In this document: positions 24,822 through 32,493 of the stretch, one piece after another
How the letters are laid out: each line of letters begins with the position of its first letter
Position numbering within the stretch: the first letter of the stretch is position 1
NCBI GenBank assembly: GCA_902560855.1
Contig: CACENJ010000008.1
Span: 1-43,442 of the forward strand
Reading direction: 5' to 3'
Source: an uncultured Pelagibacteraceae bacterium
Lineage (GTDB): Bacteria; Pseudomonadota; Alphaproteobacteria; Pelagibacterales; Pelagibacteraceae
DNA length: 43,442 bases
Translations under genes and position numbers: made by a program
The notes under the pieces: generated by a model
Database searches by the model: none
What the model was told of the DNA's origin: nothing
The model's input: only the letters and a program-made list of their open reading frames with translations

Positions 24822-25003
24822 TTAAGAGGCAACTCTTAACTGGCCAGCTAAGGAAAAACCGAGAGGTTCAAGCTTAGCGGGCAGAAAGTCTTGCAGAGTA
24901 GCGCTAAAATTGTAAGGCGGTCATGGCTTGGCGGTAGCGCATACAACGACGAGCCAAATCTTATCACACGCCCGAAAGGGTGTGTGATTGGGGTTTCCAG
25001 CTG
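24822..25003 (+). ncRNA. GC-rich structured RNA candidate, class not recognised
   Basis: About 180 bases of markedly higher GC than the surroundings and no convincing ORF. Hairpin 1 is TTAAGAG-GCAA-CTCTTAA (24822-24839), a 7-base stem with a GNRA loop. A long-range closing helix pairs CAGCT (24845-24849) with AGCTG (24999-25003) and GGAAA (24852-24856) with TTTCC (24994-24998). Inside are TTAGCG/CGCTAA, a GGCTTG.../CGAGCC stem, and an 11-base stem ATCACACGCCC/GGGTGTGTGAT (24963-24988) capped by GAAA. Two GNRA loops on the plus strand favour that strand. I checked for hallmark motifs of RNase P, tmRNA, SRP RNA and common riboswitches and found none; 6S RNA or a marine RNA such as an IMES type remains possible. 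Confidence 0.75.
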
Positions 25004-25632
25004 AAAAAAGTCATCAAATAAAAAATCTGAATTAAAAAGAAATAATTCCATGAAATTATATTTTTAATTTCTGGAAAACTTTCTATTTTTGCTACAAGTA
25101 TTGGAACTAGCAGTATACCTAGTGATATCAGTACGACTGATAGTAAAAGTTTAGCTTTTATAAAATTGCGATTAAAATTTGACTCATTTTTAAGCTTAAA
25201 ATATTGAAGGGCTAAAAGAAGCTGAGCAATAACTGTAAAAAATATATATATATAAATGCCGATTTTTCTAAAAAATCTGTAAATATTGCTTTCACCTAAA
25301 AAAAAAATATATAAAAAAAGAAATAATACTGAAACCACCCCAATTACATAGGAAATTGTTATCTGTTTATTATTTTTAATTAATGGCTTTAATTTTAAAA
25401 AGTTTTCTCTCCAATAAAGTAATAGAAAAATGCCAAAAGAATACATAAAAGGCTTAAAAAAATATTTAACAGGCTCATATCTACCAACTCTTGAAATAGA
25501 GGTGCAACCATCTAGGTTTGGAATGCAAAAAGGAACTAGGTCGAGTCTTACTGACACGATATAAGATACTACCACTGTAAAAAGTGGCAAAGCAAATACA
25601 ATAAAAGATAAATACCTTATATTTATCCTCAT
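24964..25632 (-). CDS. Six-helix membrane protein, possibly Frag1/DRAM-like
   Basis: 222 residues with about six hydrophobic helices. After the first helix comes an extracytoplasmic loop C-I-P-N-L-D-G-C-T-S-I-S-R-V-G-R-Y-E-P with two cysteines, then helices near residues 60-75, 92-112, 127-145, 160-180 and 194-214. The S-I-S-x-x-G-x-x-x-P pattern in the first loop recalls Frag1/DRAM/Sfk1-type proteins; this is tentative. The last 14 codons run into the RNA candidate at 24822-25003 on the opposite strand, so the true 3' end or the RNA boundary deserves care. Confidence 0.6.
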   Translation of the reverse strand: MRINIRYLSFIVFALPLFTVVVSYIVSVRLDLVPFCIPNLDGCTSISRVGRYEPVKYFFKPFMYSFGIFLLLYWRENFLKLKPLIKNNKQITISYVIGVVSVLFLFLYIFFLGESNIYRFFRKIGIYIYIFFTVIAQLLLALQYFKLKNESNFNRNFIKAKLLLSVVLISLGILLVPILVAKIESFPEIKNIISWNYFFLIQIFYLMTFFSWKPQSHTLSGV

Positions 25633-25661
25633 AGGATTATTTATATATTATTTTTTGATTA

Positions 25662-25745
25662 TTATTTTTTCTTATTCTTTTTTCTAGCTCTTCTTTTTTT
25701 TGAGCCCATTTTCCTACGACCTCTATGTTTTTTTGGGTATCCCAT
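25662..25745 (-). CDS. 27-residue very basic micro-protein (ribosomal-protein-like)
   Basis: ATG at 25745 with an AAAGGAG just upstream, TAA at 25662-25664. The product reads M-G-Y-P-K-K-H-R-G-R-R-K-M-G then S-K-K-R-R-A-R-K-K-N-K-K-K, over half Lys/Arg. It resembles the tiny basic ribosomal proteins and COX24/AURKAIP1-type peptides annotated in some bacteria, and uses CGT and AGG codons uncommon in this AT-rich context. It lies between two divergent genes. A real micro-gene is likely, but the family is a guess. Confidence 0.5.
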   Translation of the reverse strand: MGYPKKHRGRRKMGSKKRRARKKNKKK

Positions 25746-25818
25746 AATCTCCTTTGATTCTTTTTATTGACATATTTAAGGGATATAGCATTGTCATCAA
25801 TACATATCAATTTTTATT

Positions 25819-26997
25819 ATGTCTAAATTTTTTAAAACCTTTCTTAAACATGCAGGTAAAGATTATTACAATCGATCAGTAAACCCACCTGTTGTTAGAG
25901 CATCTACTCTAATTTTTAGATCTATTGATGAATTAAGAAAGACCCAAAATAAAGCATTAAAAAATCCTACCGGGGGGCACTTTAGTTATGGCAGAGAAGG
26001 TAGTTCAACATTATTTGCTTTGCAAAAAATACTAAGAGATTTAGAGCAATGTTATCATGTATTTCTAACACCAACAGGCTTTGGGTCGGTATTTCTTTCT
26101 ATTTTCAGTGTAGTTAGACCAGGAGATGAAATTCTTTTATCTGATCCTATTTATTCCCCAACACGTTTACTAACTGAAAATTATTTGAAAGAATTTAATA
26201 TAAGCTCTAAATTTTATAATCCTAACAATATTAGTGATTTAAAAAATAAAATTTCAAAAAAAACAAAACTAATTTTTGTTGAAAATCCAGGAAGTAACAC
26301 ATTCGAATTTCAAGATTTATCTAAAATTATTTCTTTAGCAAAAAAAAATAAAATTTTTACAGCGATAGATAATACTTGGGGCACACCATATTTGCTCAAA
26401 CCTATAAAATTAGGATTTGACATGTCTATCGTTGCTGCAACAAAATATTATTCGGGACATTCAGATGTTATGGGAGGAAGTTTAGCAGTAAATAAAAGAG
26501 TTTTTAAATATGTTGAAAAAGCCAACAAAGTTACTGGGTTAAGATTATCACCTGATGATGCATATTTAATAACTAGAGGAATTAGATCTTTGGATGTTAG
26601 GTTGGATAAACATCAAGAAAATGCAAAAAAAGTCGCTAATTTTTTATCAAGAAATAAAAAAATTTTAGAAGTCTTATATCCTATTAAAAAACATACCCAA
26701 AGATATAAAATGTGGAAAAAATATTATTCAGGAGCTTCTGGATTGCTTGGTTTAAAAATTAAATCAAAAAACAAAAGATCGGTTATTAAATTTGTTAATT
26801 CTTTAAAACTTTTTGGTTATGGTTATAGTTGGGGCGGCTTCGAAAGTCTTGCCCTGTATCAAGATGTAAGAGAACAAGGGAATAGAAAATTTTTAAGTTT
26901 AAAAAAAGATGAACATTTAGTAAGACTTCATATAGGCCTTGAAGATTCAAAAGATTTAATTGAAGATTTAAAAAAATCTTTAAGGTTTATTAAATGA
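25819..26997 (+). CDS. metC: Cystathionine beta-lyase-like PLP enzyme (Cys/Met metabolism family)
   Basis: 392 residues. N-P-P-V-V-R-A-S-T-L-I-F near residue 22, Y-G-R-E-G-S near 57, D-N-T-W-G-T-P-Y near 188, and the PLP lysine in A-A-T-K-Y-Y-S-G-H-S-D-V-M-G-G near 213 are diagnostic of the Cys/Met-metabolism PLP fold. W-G-G-F-E-S near the C-terminus fits cystathionine beta-lyase. It would cleave cystathionine to homocysteine, pyruvate and ammonia. The next gene (MFS transporter) overlaps its stop by 4 bases. Confidence 0.88.
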   Translation: MSKFFKTFLKHAGKDYYNRSVNPPVVRASTLIFRSIDELRKTQNKALKNPTGGHFSYGREGSSTLFALQKILRDLEQCYHVFLTPTGFGSVFLSIFSVVRPGDEILLSDPIYSPTRLLTENYLKEFNISSKFYNPNNISDLKNKISKKTKLIFVENPGSNTFEFQDLSKIISLAKKNKIFTAIDNTWGTPYLLKPIKLGFDMSIVAATKYYSGHSDVMGGSLAVNKRVFKYVEKANKVTGLRLSPDDAYLITRGIRSLDVRLDKHQENAKKVANFLSRNKKILEVLYPIKKHTQRYKMWKKYYSGASGLLGLKIKSKNKRSVIKFVNSLKLFGYGYSWGGFESLALYQDVREQGNRKFLSLKKDEHLVRLHIGLEDSKDLIEDLKKSLRFIK

Positions 26998-28226
26998 GTT
27001 CAGAAAAATTTATTCCAAATAAAAAAGCACTTACAACATTAGTAGCTGCATGTTTGGTAGTTATTGTTTCATTAGGTATTAGACAAACTTTTGGGTTATT
27101 TTTTTTTGATTTTGAAATTGATCTTGGTTGCACTCAAACAGAATTTGGTTTTGCTATGGGTATACAACTATTTTTTTGGGGATTATTTGGACCAGTTTTT
27201 GGAATAATTACAGACAAGTTTAGTGGAAGAGTGGCTGTATTTATAGGTTTTTTATTTTATTTAGCTGGAATTTACTTTTTAAATTATGGACCCAATACAG
27301 GATTTTGGTTTACTTTTGATTTAGGAATTTTAATTGGAATTGGTCTTGCTGCAACTGCAATTAGTATTCCTGTTTCAATAGTGTCAAAACACTTTCCTTT
27401 GAATACTAGAACTATCGCAATAGGAATTGTTACTGCAGCCGGATCATTTGGATATTTTGTCTCTCCAATGTATACAAGATTTACACTTTTAGAATATGGT
27501 TGGAACACAACATTAGTTATTTTTGGAGCTATGGTTTTAGTTGGTTTGATTATTTCATTGTTTCTTTCAACTCCGATGCAAGATTTTAAACAAGAACAAG
27601 AAAACAAACAAACAGCTATGGAAGCCGTTAAAGAAGCATTTTCAAATAAAAGTTTTAATTATTTAACATTAGGTTTTTTTGTTTGCGGGTGGCACATAGC
27701 ACTTGTAGCAACTCATATCCCTATGCATATTAGAGATAAAGGACTCGAAGATTGGACAGCAACAGCAATTTTAGCATTAATTGGTCTATTCAATGTGTTT
27801 GGAACTTTAACTAGTGGATATATGTCTACAAAGGTTAGTAAGAAAAAATTACTAAGCGCTATTTATTTGTTAAGAGGAGTTTCAATAATGTATTTTATTT
27901 ATATGCCGCCTAGCGTATTAAATGCACTAATTTTTGGAGCGACATTTGGTTATTTATGGTTATCTACGGTACCACCAACCAGCGGTATAGTAGGTCATAT
28001 TTTTGGAACAAGATATGTATCATTATTATATGGATTTGTATTTTTAAGTCATCAAGTAGGCTCGTTTCTTGGTGCTTACCTTGGTGGTTTATTTCATGAT
28101 TTATATGGATCTCTTGATTATGCGTGGTACATTTCTATCGCTTTATCTTTATTTGCAGGCTTGATACATTTGCCTATAAAAGAGAAAGCAATTGAAAGAA
28201 AACAGCTCGCAACATCTGAAATTTAA
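26994..28226 (+). CDS. MFS transporter
   Basis: 410 residues with 12 predicted helices. G-I-R-Q-T-F-G-L-F-F-F near residue 23 and the loop G-I-I-T-D-K-F-S-G-R near 65 fit the major facilitator fold; a second half begins after the central cytoplasmic loop (about 196-215). Members with this N-terminus include oxalate/formate-antiporter-like and monocarboxylate-like carriers. The substrate is unknown. The gene is coupled to the preceding PLP enzyme and overlaps pabB by 35 bases. Confidence 0.9.
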   Translation: MSSEKFIPNKKALTTLVAACLVVIVSLGIRQTFGLFFFDFEIDLGCTQTEFGFAMGIQLFFWGLFGPVFGIITDKFSGRVAVFIGFLFYLAGIYFLNYGPNTGFWFTFDLGILIGIGLAATAISIPVSIVSKHFPLNTRTIAIGIVTAAGSFGYFVSPMYTRFTLLEYGWNTTLVIFGAMVLVGLIISLFLSTPMQDFKQEQENKQTAMEAVKEAFSNKSFNYLTLGFFVCGWHIALVATHIPMHIRDKGLEDWTATAILALIGLFNVFGTLTSGYMSTKVSKKKLLSAIYLLRGVSIMYFIYMPPSVLNALIFGATFGYLWLSTVPPTSGIVGHIFGTRYVSLLYGFVFLSHQVGSFLGAYLGGLFHDLYGSLDYAWYISIALSLFAGLIHLPIKEKAIERKQLATSEI

Positions 28227-29406
28227 TCCTTATTTAGAAAAACTATATCATTCTGATAAGTCTTTGATAATTTATAAAGTTCAAGATGGCTACAATCTAT
28301 ATACTGATTTTTCAAAAAAAATTATATTAACAAAAAAAAATATAAATAATTTTTTTAATTTCTTTAATAATAAAAAGTTTAAGAAAGATACTGATCTTTT
28401 AATAGGATTTTTCGGATATGAAATTCTTTGCAATTTATTAAATATTAAAATTAAAAATCAAAGAAAACTTAATTTTTACAAAGGTATTTTTTACAAGCCA
28501 GAAACGTTAATAAAGATAAGAAAAGATATAAAAGTAATATCATCAGTCAAAAAACATAATTTTAATAGTTTTTTTAACAAAACCCAGATTTTGAGTCCGT
28601 TTAAAACAAATATTAACTATAAAAAATATAAAAAAATATTTGATTTATTTTCAAAAAAAATAAGACAAGGAGAGACGTACCAGATTAAAATTTGTACCAA
28701 ATATAAAAATAAATCAACAATTAACCCTGTTAATTTTTTTTGGAAATTAATGAAAATAAATTCATCACCCGAGTCTTTTATGATTAGAGATAAAACCTTT
28801 TCAATAGTAAGTTGTTCACCTGAAACTCTTATCGAGAAGAAAGGAAATAGTATAATTACCAAACCTATTGCTGGGACACTTAAAAAAAGTAAAAAAATTA
28901 ATAAAATAAAAGCACTAAATTTTTTCAGAAATAATGAAAAAGAAACTAAAGAACACAACATGATTGTTGATATGGAAAGAAGCGATTTATCAAGAATATG
29001 TAAACCTGGATCGGTAAAAATATTGAAGAAGAAATATGTAGAAGAATATAAGCATCTTTTTCATTACGTTACATCGATACAAGGTAAATTAAAAAAAAAT
29101 ACTACTCCAAAAAACATAATTAAATCAATGATGCCCGGGGGTTCAGTTATTGGGTGTCCAAAAATTAGAACCCTAGAACTTCTAAACAAACAAGAAACAG
29201 AAGATAGAAATATATTCACGGGAAGTTTTGGATATATCAAATTTAATCAAGATATGAAATTCAATATAATTATAAGATCAATTTTAAATTATAAAAATAT
29301 TTCAGAAATATCTGCAGCCTCTGGAGTTGTATTGGATAGTTCATCTAAAAAAGAATTTAATGAAAATTTTATTAAGGCAAAATCTTTATTGGAGCTTTAT
29401 AAATGA
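28192..29406 (+). CDS. pabB: Aminodeoxychorismate synthase component I
   Basis: 404 residues from a TTG start at 28192, overlapping the MFS gene by 35 bases; I see no better ATG or GTG upstream of the conserved core. The chorismate-binding domain shows R-Q-G-E-T-Y-Q-I-K near residue 160, the P-I-A-G-T-L-K region near 225, the D-M-E-R-S-D-L-S-R-I-C near 260, the P-G-G-S-V-I-G-C-P-K near 315, and the terminal F-T-G-S-F-G-Y-I. It aminates chorismate to ADC with PabA. Immediately followed by pabA and pabC. Confidence 0.92.
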   Translation: MKENSSQHLKFNPYLEKLYHSDKSLIIYKVQDGYNLYTDFSKKIILTKKNINNFFNFFNNKKFKKDTDLLIGFFGYEILCNLLNIKIKNQRKLNFYKGIFYKPETLIKIRKDIKVISSVKKHNFNSFFNKTQILSPFKTNINYKKYKKIFDLFSKKIRQGETYQIKICTKYKNKSTINPVNFFWKLMKINSSPESFMIRDKTFSIVSCSPETLIEKKGNSIITKPIAGTLKKSKKINKIKALNFFRNNEKETKEHNMIVDMERSDLSRICKPGSVKILKKKYVEEYKHLFHYVTSIQGKLKKNTTPKNIIKSMMPGGSVIGCPKIRTLELLNKQETEDRNIFTGSFGYIKFNQDMKFNIIIRSILNYKNISEISAASGVVLDSSSKKEFNENFIKAKSLLELYK

Positions 29407-29960
29407 TTTATATAATTGATCATCAAGACTCTTTTACCTGGAATGTTGTCCATCAATTTTCGAAGTTTGACAAAGTTTATTGCTCTAATTATTTTAATAT
29501 TAATAAAAAAAAATTAGATCAATCTACAACAATTGTTTTATCACCTGGGCCAGGATCTCCAAAAGACTATCCACTAACTTCAAAGATTTATAAAAAATAT
29601 AAAGGTAGAAAGAAAATTATAGGAATTTGTCTTGGGTATCAGCAAATTTTATTTAACGAAAAAGGAAAAATAGTACAGCAAAAAAATATTTTTCACGGTT
29701 ATCAATCAAAAGTAAAAGTAACAAAAGAGAGTAAATTATTTAAAAAAAATAAAATATTTAAAGTAGGACGGTATCATTCTTTAAAATTGTATGAACCATA
29801 CAAATCAAATAGTATAAAAATTACAATGAGGTGTGCTAAATCAAATATTCCAATGGCTATCGAAAATAAAGAAATTAATGTATATGGTTTTCAGTTTCAT
29901 CCAGAATCTTTTTTAACAGAAAATGGTAACTTTATTATTAAAAAAATCTTATCGTCATAA
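29403..29960 (+). CDS. pabA: Aminodeoxychorismate synthase glutamine amidotransferase
   Basis: 185 residues. The class I glutamine amidotransferase triad is visible: Cys76 in G-I-C-L-G-Y-Q, and His166 and Glu168 in F-H-P-E-S. The start I-D-H-Q-D-S-F-T-W-N matches PabA/TrpG. Because pabB precedes it and pabC follows, PabA is more likely than TrpG, though a shared role in tryptophan synthesis cannot be excluded. It overlaps pabB by 4 and pabC by 38 bases. Confidence 0.93.
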   Translation: MIYIIDHQDSFTWNVVHQFSKFDKVYCSNYFNINKKKLDQSTTIVLSPGPGSPKDYPLTSKIYKKYKGRKKIIGICLGYQQILFNEKGKIVQQKNIFHGYQSKVKVTKESKLFKKNKIFKVGRYHSLKLYEPYKSNSIKITMRCAKSNIPMAIENKEINVYGFQFHPESFLTENGNFIIKKILSS

Positions 29961-30699
29961 AGATCTAAAAGAAATTAAATTTAACGATCTTTGGAATTCT
30001 TATGGAGTATTTACTACCATGAGGGTTATAGGCAAATCTGCTAAGATTTTATTTTTTAAAGCTCATATAGACAATTTAATAAAATCGTTAAAAAAATATA
30101 AAATTTATAAAAAAAATTTAAAAAAAAATATTACTGATTTAATAAAAATAAATTTAAAAAAAAATAAAAGTTATGATCATTTATTAAGAGTTGCTTCAAA
30201 TAATAAAATTATTTCTATTTCTTTGCGAAAAAGACCAAAACCAAAAAAAAATTTTAAACTTAAAATAATAAACTACAAAAGAATAGATGCTAAATATAAA
30301 AATTTAAAATATAAAAAAATTTTAAAAATATTAAGCAAATTAGATACAACAAATAACGATATTGCTCTTTATAAAAATAAAAAATTACTTGAAACTGGCA
30401 CATCAAATCTTCTATTTGTAAAAAAAAATAAAATTTTTTCACCCGATAGAGATTGTTACAAAGGTACTACGATTAAATTTTTTAGCAAAAAAGTTAAAAT
30501 AAATTATACTAATGTATTTTTAAATAATCTTAATAATTTTGAAGAAATTTTAATTGTAGGATCAGGAAAAGGAGTAGTTTCAGTCTCTTCGATTGATAAA
30601 AATATATGGAAAAGAAAAAGTATTAAATTATTTAATAAACTTGCAAAAATATACAAATCTGAAATAAAAAATAATTCAAAATTAATTAATATAATATGA
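29923..30699 (+). CDS. pabC: Aminodeoxychorismate lyase-like class IV aminotransferase
   Basis: 258 residues. Y-G-V-F-T-T-M-R-V near residue 27 is the PLP class IV entry motif. The PLP lysine region, K-K-I-L-K-I-L-S-K-L-D-T-T-N near 127, replaces the common K-T-x-x-R-L pattern. L-L-E-T-G-T-S-N-L-L-F-V near 155 is the conserved E-x-x-x-S-N cofactor motif. It would convert aminodeoxychorismate to p-aminobenzoate for folate. It starts inside the pabA end (38-base overlap). It is very Lys/Asn rich and divergent. Confidence 0.85.
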   Translation: MVTLLLKKSYRHKDLKEIKFNDLWNSYGVFTTMRVIGKSAKILFFKAHIDNLIKSLKKYKIYKKNLKKNITDLIKINLKKNKSYDHLLRVASNNKIISISLRKRPKPKKNFKLKIINYKRIDAKYKNLKYKKILKILSKLDTTNNDIALYKNKKLLETGTSNLLFVKKNKIFSPDRDCYKGTTIKFFSKKVKINYTNVFLNNLNNFEEILIVGSGKGVVSVSSIDKNIWKRKSIKLFNKLAKIYKSEIKNNSKLINII

Positions 30700-31097
30700 A
30701 AGACCCAAATAATCCCTGTTTATTCTGCGCAATTAAGAAAAATGAAATAATCGATGAAAATGAGTTTGCTTATGCTGCGTTTGACTCTTATCCAGTTTCT
30801 AAACACCACTGTTTAATTATTCCAAAGAGACATATAGAAAGTTATTTTAAATTAAATAAAGAAGAAGTTATTTGGTGTGATCAATTAATCAAAAAAGTTA
30901 AGAATATGATTGAAAAAAATGATAAAACCATAAAAGGATTTAATATTGGTATTAATTCTGGAAAAGTAGCGGGCCAATCTATTATGCACTGTCATATACA
31001 TTTGATTCCAAGAAGAGAAGGAGATGTGGATAATCCTCAGGGTGGAGTAAGAGGAGTTATTCCTTTAAAACAACATTATACAAGAGAAAATAAATAA
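30696..31097 (+). CDS. HIT family (histidine triad) protein
   Basis: 133 residues. The C-terminal histidine triad M-H-C-H-I-H-L-I-P-R-R and the N-terminal C-L-F-C-A-I-K-K zinc-type cysteine pair with F-A-Y-A-A-F-D-S-Y-P-V-S-K-H-H identify an HIT nucleotide hydrolase or transferase of the HinT/Ap4A group. The exact substrate is not readable. It overlaps pabC by 4 bases and ends the folate operon. Confidence 0.93.
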   Translation: MKDPNNPCLFCAIKKNEIIDENEFAYAAFDSYPVSKHHCLIIPKRHIESYFKLNKEEVIWCDQLIKKVKNMIEKNDKTIKGFNIGINSGKVAGQSIMHCHIHLIPRREGDVDNPQGGVRGVIPLKQHYTRENK

Positions 31098-31138
31098 ATT
31101 TTGATTTATTAATGTTACTAAATAGCCCCATTACATGG

Positions 31139-31167
31139 TTGATCTATTTTGTTAACTGTACTAAATA
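31139..31167 (+). promoter_or_regulatory. Candidate promoter of the apr operon
   Basis: TTGATC (31139-31144) and TAAATA (31162-31167) with a 17-base spacer could be -35 and -10 boxes. They stand in the roughly 100-base gap between the HIT gene and aprM, with the AAAGGGA ribosome site downstream. The -10 match is weak. Confidence 0.3.
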
Positions 31168-31193
31168 CTTTATTCGAAAGGGAAAAAATCATA

Positions 31194-31994
31194 ATGCTAT
31201 CCGTTAATCCATTTGCAATACTGGCTGATACTGTATCACCATTATATATGCAGTCTTTTGTAATATTAATGGTACTACTTATTATTGTTGGAACTCTTTT
31301 AGATATTATACACAAAAAAAATGTTAAATATTTTTTTGAAAATGCAAAAAAAGCAAAGTTATCAGCTACTAAAACTTTAACCAGTGGCGAAAAAATAACT
31401 GTAATTTCTAAAACTATTATTAGCGATATAGCCACTACATCCGAACTTGGCGCTGGAAAAAGAAGAGCAGCTCATTTACTTGGAATGTATGGAACAATTT
31501 TATTCTGGATTGGATCAACAGTGATGATTTTTTGTTATTCAAGCTCATCATCTGACACTCCATCTTTTTGGCCAATCATTTGGCACGTTGGAGCAATAAT
31601 GACAGTTGTAGGAGGAAGTTGGTTTTGGTTTTTTTTAAGAGTAGATGTTTATTCTGAAGCGCAGCCTTGGTATAGAATTATTAAAGCTGATTTATTTGTA
31701 CTTGCACTCGTTGCCTCATCTTTATTTGGATTAATTTGGTCTTATTTACAATCATTAAACTTGAATGATAGATGGGATGATAAAGTATTTTTGGCCTTGT
31801 ACATTGTCTCTAACTTAGTTTTATTCGGCGGTGTGTATTGGTCAAAATTTGCGCATATGTTTTATAAACCTGGTGCAGCAATTCAAAAAAATTTAGCAGA
31901 AGCTGATGGATCTAGAGACAATTTGCCGCCAGAGTCTGATGCCCCAAAACAATTTGGATTAGGTATAACAAGGGAAGATCCAAAACATTATTAA
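31194..31994 (+). CDS. aprM: Adenylylsulfate reductase membrane anchor AprM
   Basis: 266 residues from the ATG at 31194, which has AAAGGGA about 10 bases upstream; a TTG at 31149 would add 15 residues but has no good ribosome site. Five hydrophobic helices are visible (about 18-40, 92-114, 120-148, 157-183, 194-216), the last followed by Y-W-S-K-F-A-H-M-F-Y-K-P. A membrane protein directly before aprBA in sulfur-oxidising bacteria is AprM, thought to anchor AprBA and link it to the electron transport chain. The assignment rests mostly on context. Confidence 0.85.
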   Translation: MLSVNPFAILADTVSPLYMQSFVILMVLLIIVGTLLDIIHKKNVKYFFENAKKAKLSATKTLTSGEKITVISKTIISDIATTSELGAGKRRAAHLLGMYGTILFWIGSTVMIFCYSSSSSDTPSFWPIIWHVGAIMTVVGGSWFWFFLRVDVYSEAQPWYRIIKADLFVLALVASSLFGLIWSYLQSLNLNDRWDDKVFLALYIVSNLVLFGGVYWSKFAHMFYKPGAAIQKNLAEADGSRDNLPPESDAPKQFGLGITREDPKHY

Positions 31995-32022
31995 CATGAT
32001 GCAGAAAGGAAAAAAATAAATT

Positions 32023-32493
32023 ATGTCAACTTTTGTATACATGACTCGTTGTGATGGATGTGGTCATTGTGTCGATATCTGTCCTTCAGATATCATGCAT
32101 ATAGATGAAACTATTAGACGTGCAAAAAATATTGAACCAAATTTTTGTTGGGAATGTTATTCATGTGTGAAAGCATGCCCAAATCATGCAATTGATGTTA
32201 GAGGTTATGCTGACTTTGCTCCTATGGGCCACAGTGTAAGGGTAAGAAGAGAAGAAGAAAAAGGAACAATCTCTTGGAAGATTAAATTTAGAAATGGAAC
32301 AGTAAAAGACTTTGTTTCTCCAATTACAACAAAACCATGGGGAAAATTTATTCCAAAACTTGCAGATGGAGAAAAACCAAACCAAGGAGAAATAAATTCA
32401 CAAATTCTTTATTCAGAACCAGAAGGATTAAATACAAAAAAAGAATTACCCAAAGTAGAAAAAAGTGCATTTAAAAAAGGTGTTTATTATTAA
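32023..32493 (+). CDS. aprB: Adenylylsulfate reductase beta subunit
   Basis: 156 residues. Two [4Fe-4S] ligand sets are present: C-D-G-C-G-H-C-V-D-I-C-P near residue 9 and C-W-E-C-Y-S-C-V-K-A-C-P near 45. The C-terminal tail with W-K-I-K-F-R-N-G and K-P-W-G, which wraps AprA, fits the family. It moves electrons between the AprA flavin and the membrane side. Its stop overlaps the aprA ATG (TAATG). Confidence 0.96.
   Translation: MSTFVYMTRCDGCGHCVDICPSDIMHIDETIRRAKNIEPNFCWECYSCVKACPNHAIDVRGYADFAPMGHSVRVRREEEKGTISWKIKFRNGTVKDFVSPITTKPWGKFIPKLADGEKPNQGEINSQILYSEPEGLNTKKELPKVEKSAFKKGVYY

Noticed and set aside
24868-24882. A GGTTCAAGC stretch inside the RNA candidate that resembles a tRNA T-loop
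   Set aside because: The flanking bases do not form a 5-base T-stem and no acceptor or anticodon arms can be drawn; tmRNA hallmarks are also missing.
24935-24958. Possible tmRNA tag codons (reading A-Y-N-D-E) in the structured RNA
   Set aside because: The frame continues to a stop only after the GAAA hairpin, with no A-A-type tag ending, and no tRNA-like domain is nearby.
31118-31435. Minus-strand ORF antisense to aprM
   Set aside because: It mirrors the aprM reading frame in reverse, has no ribosome site or recognisable motif, and aprM is clearly coding.
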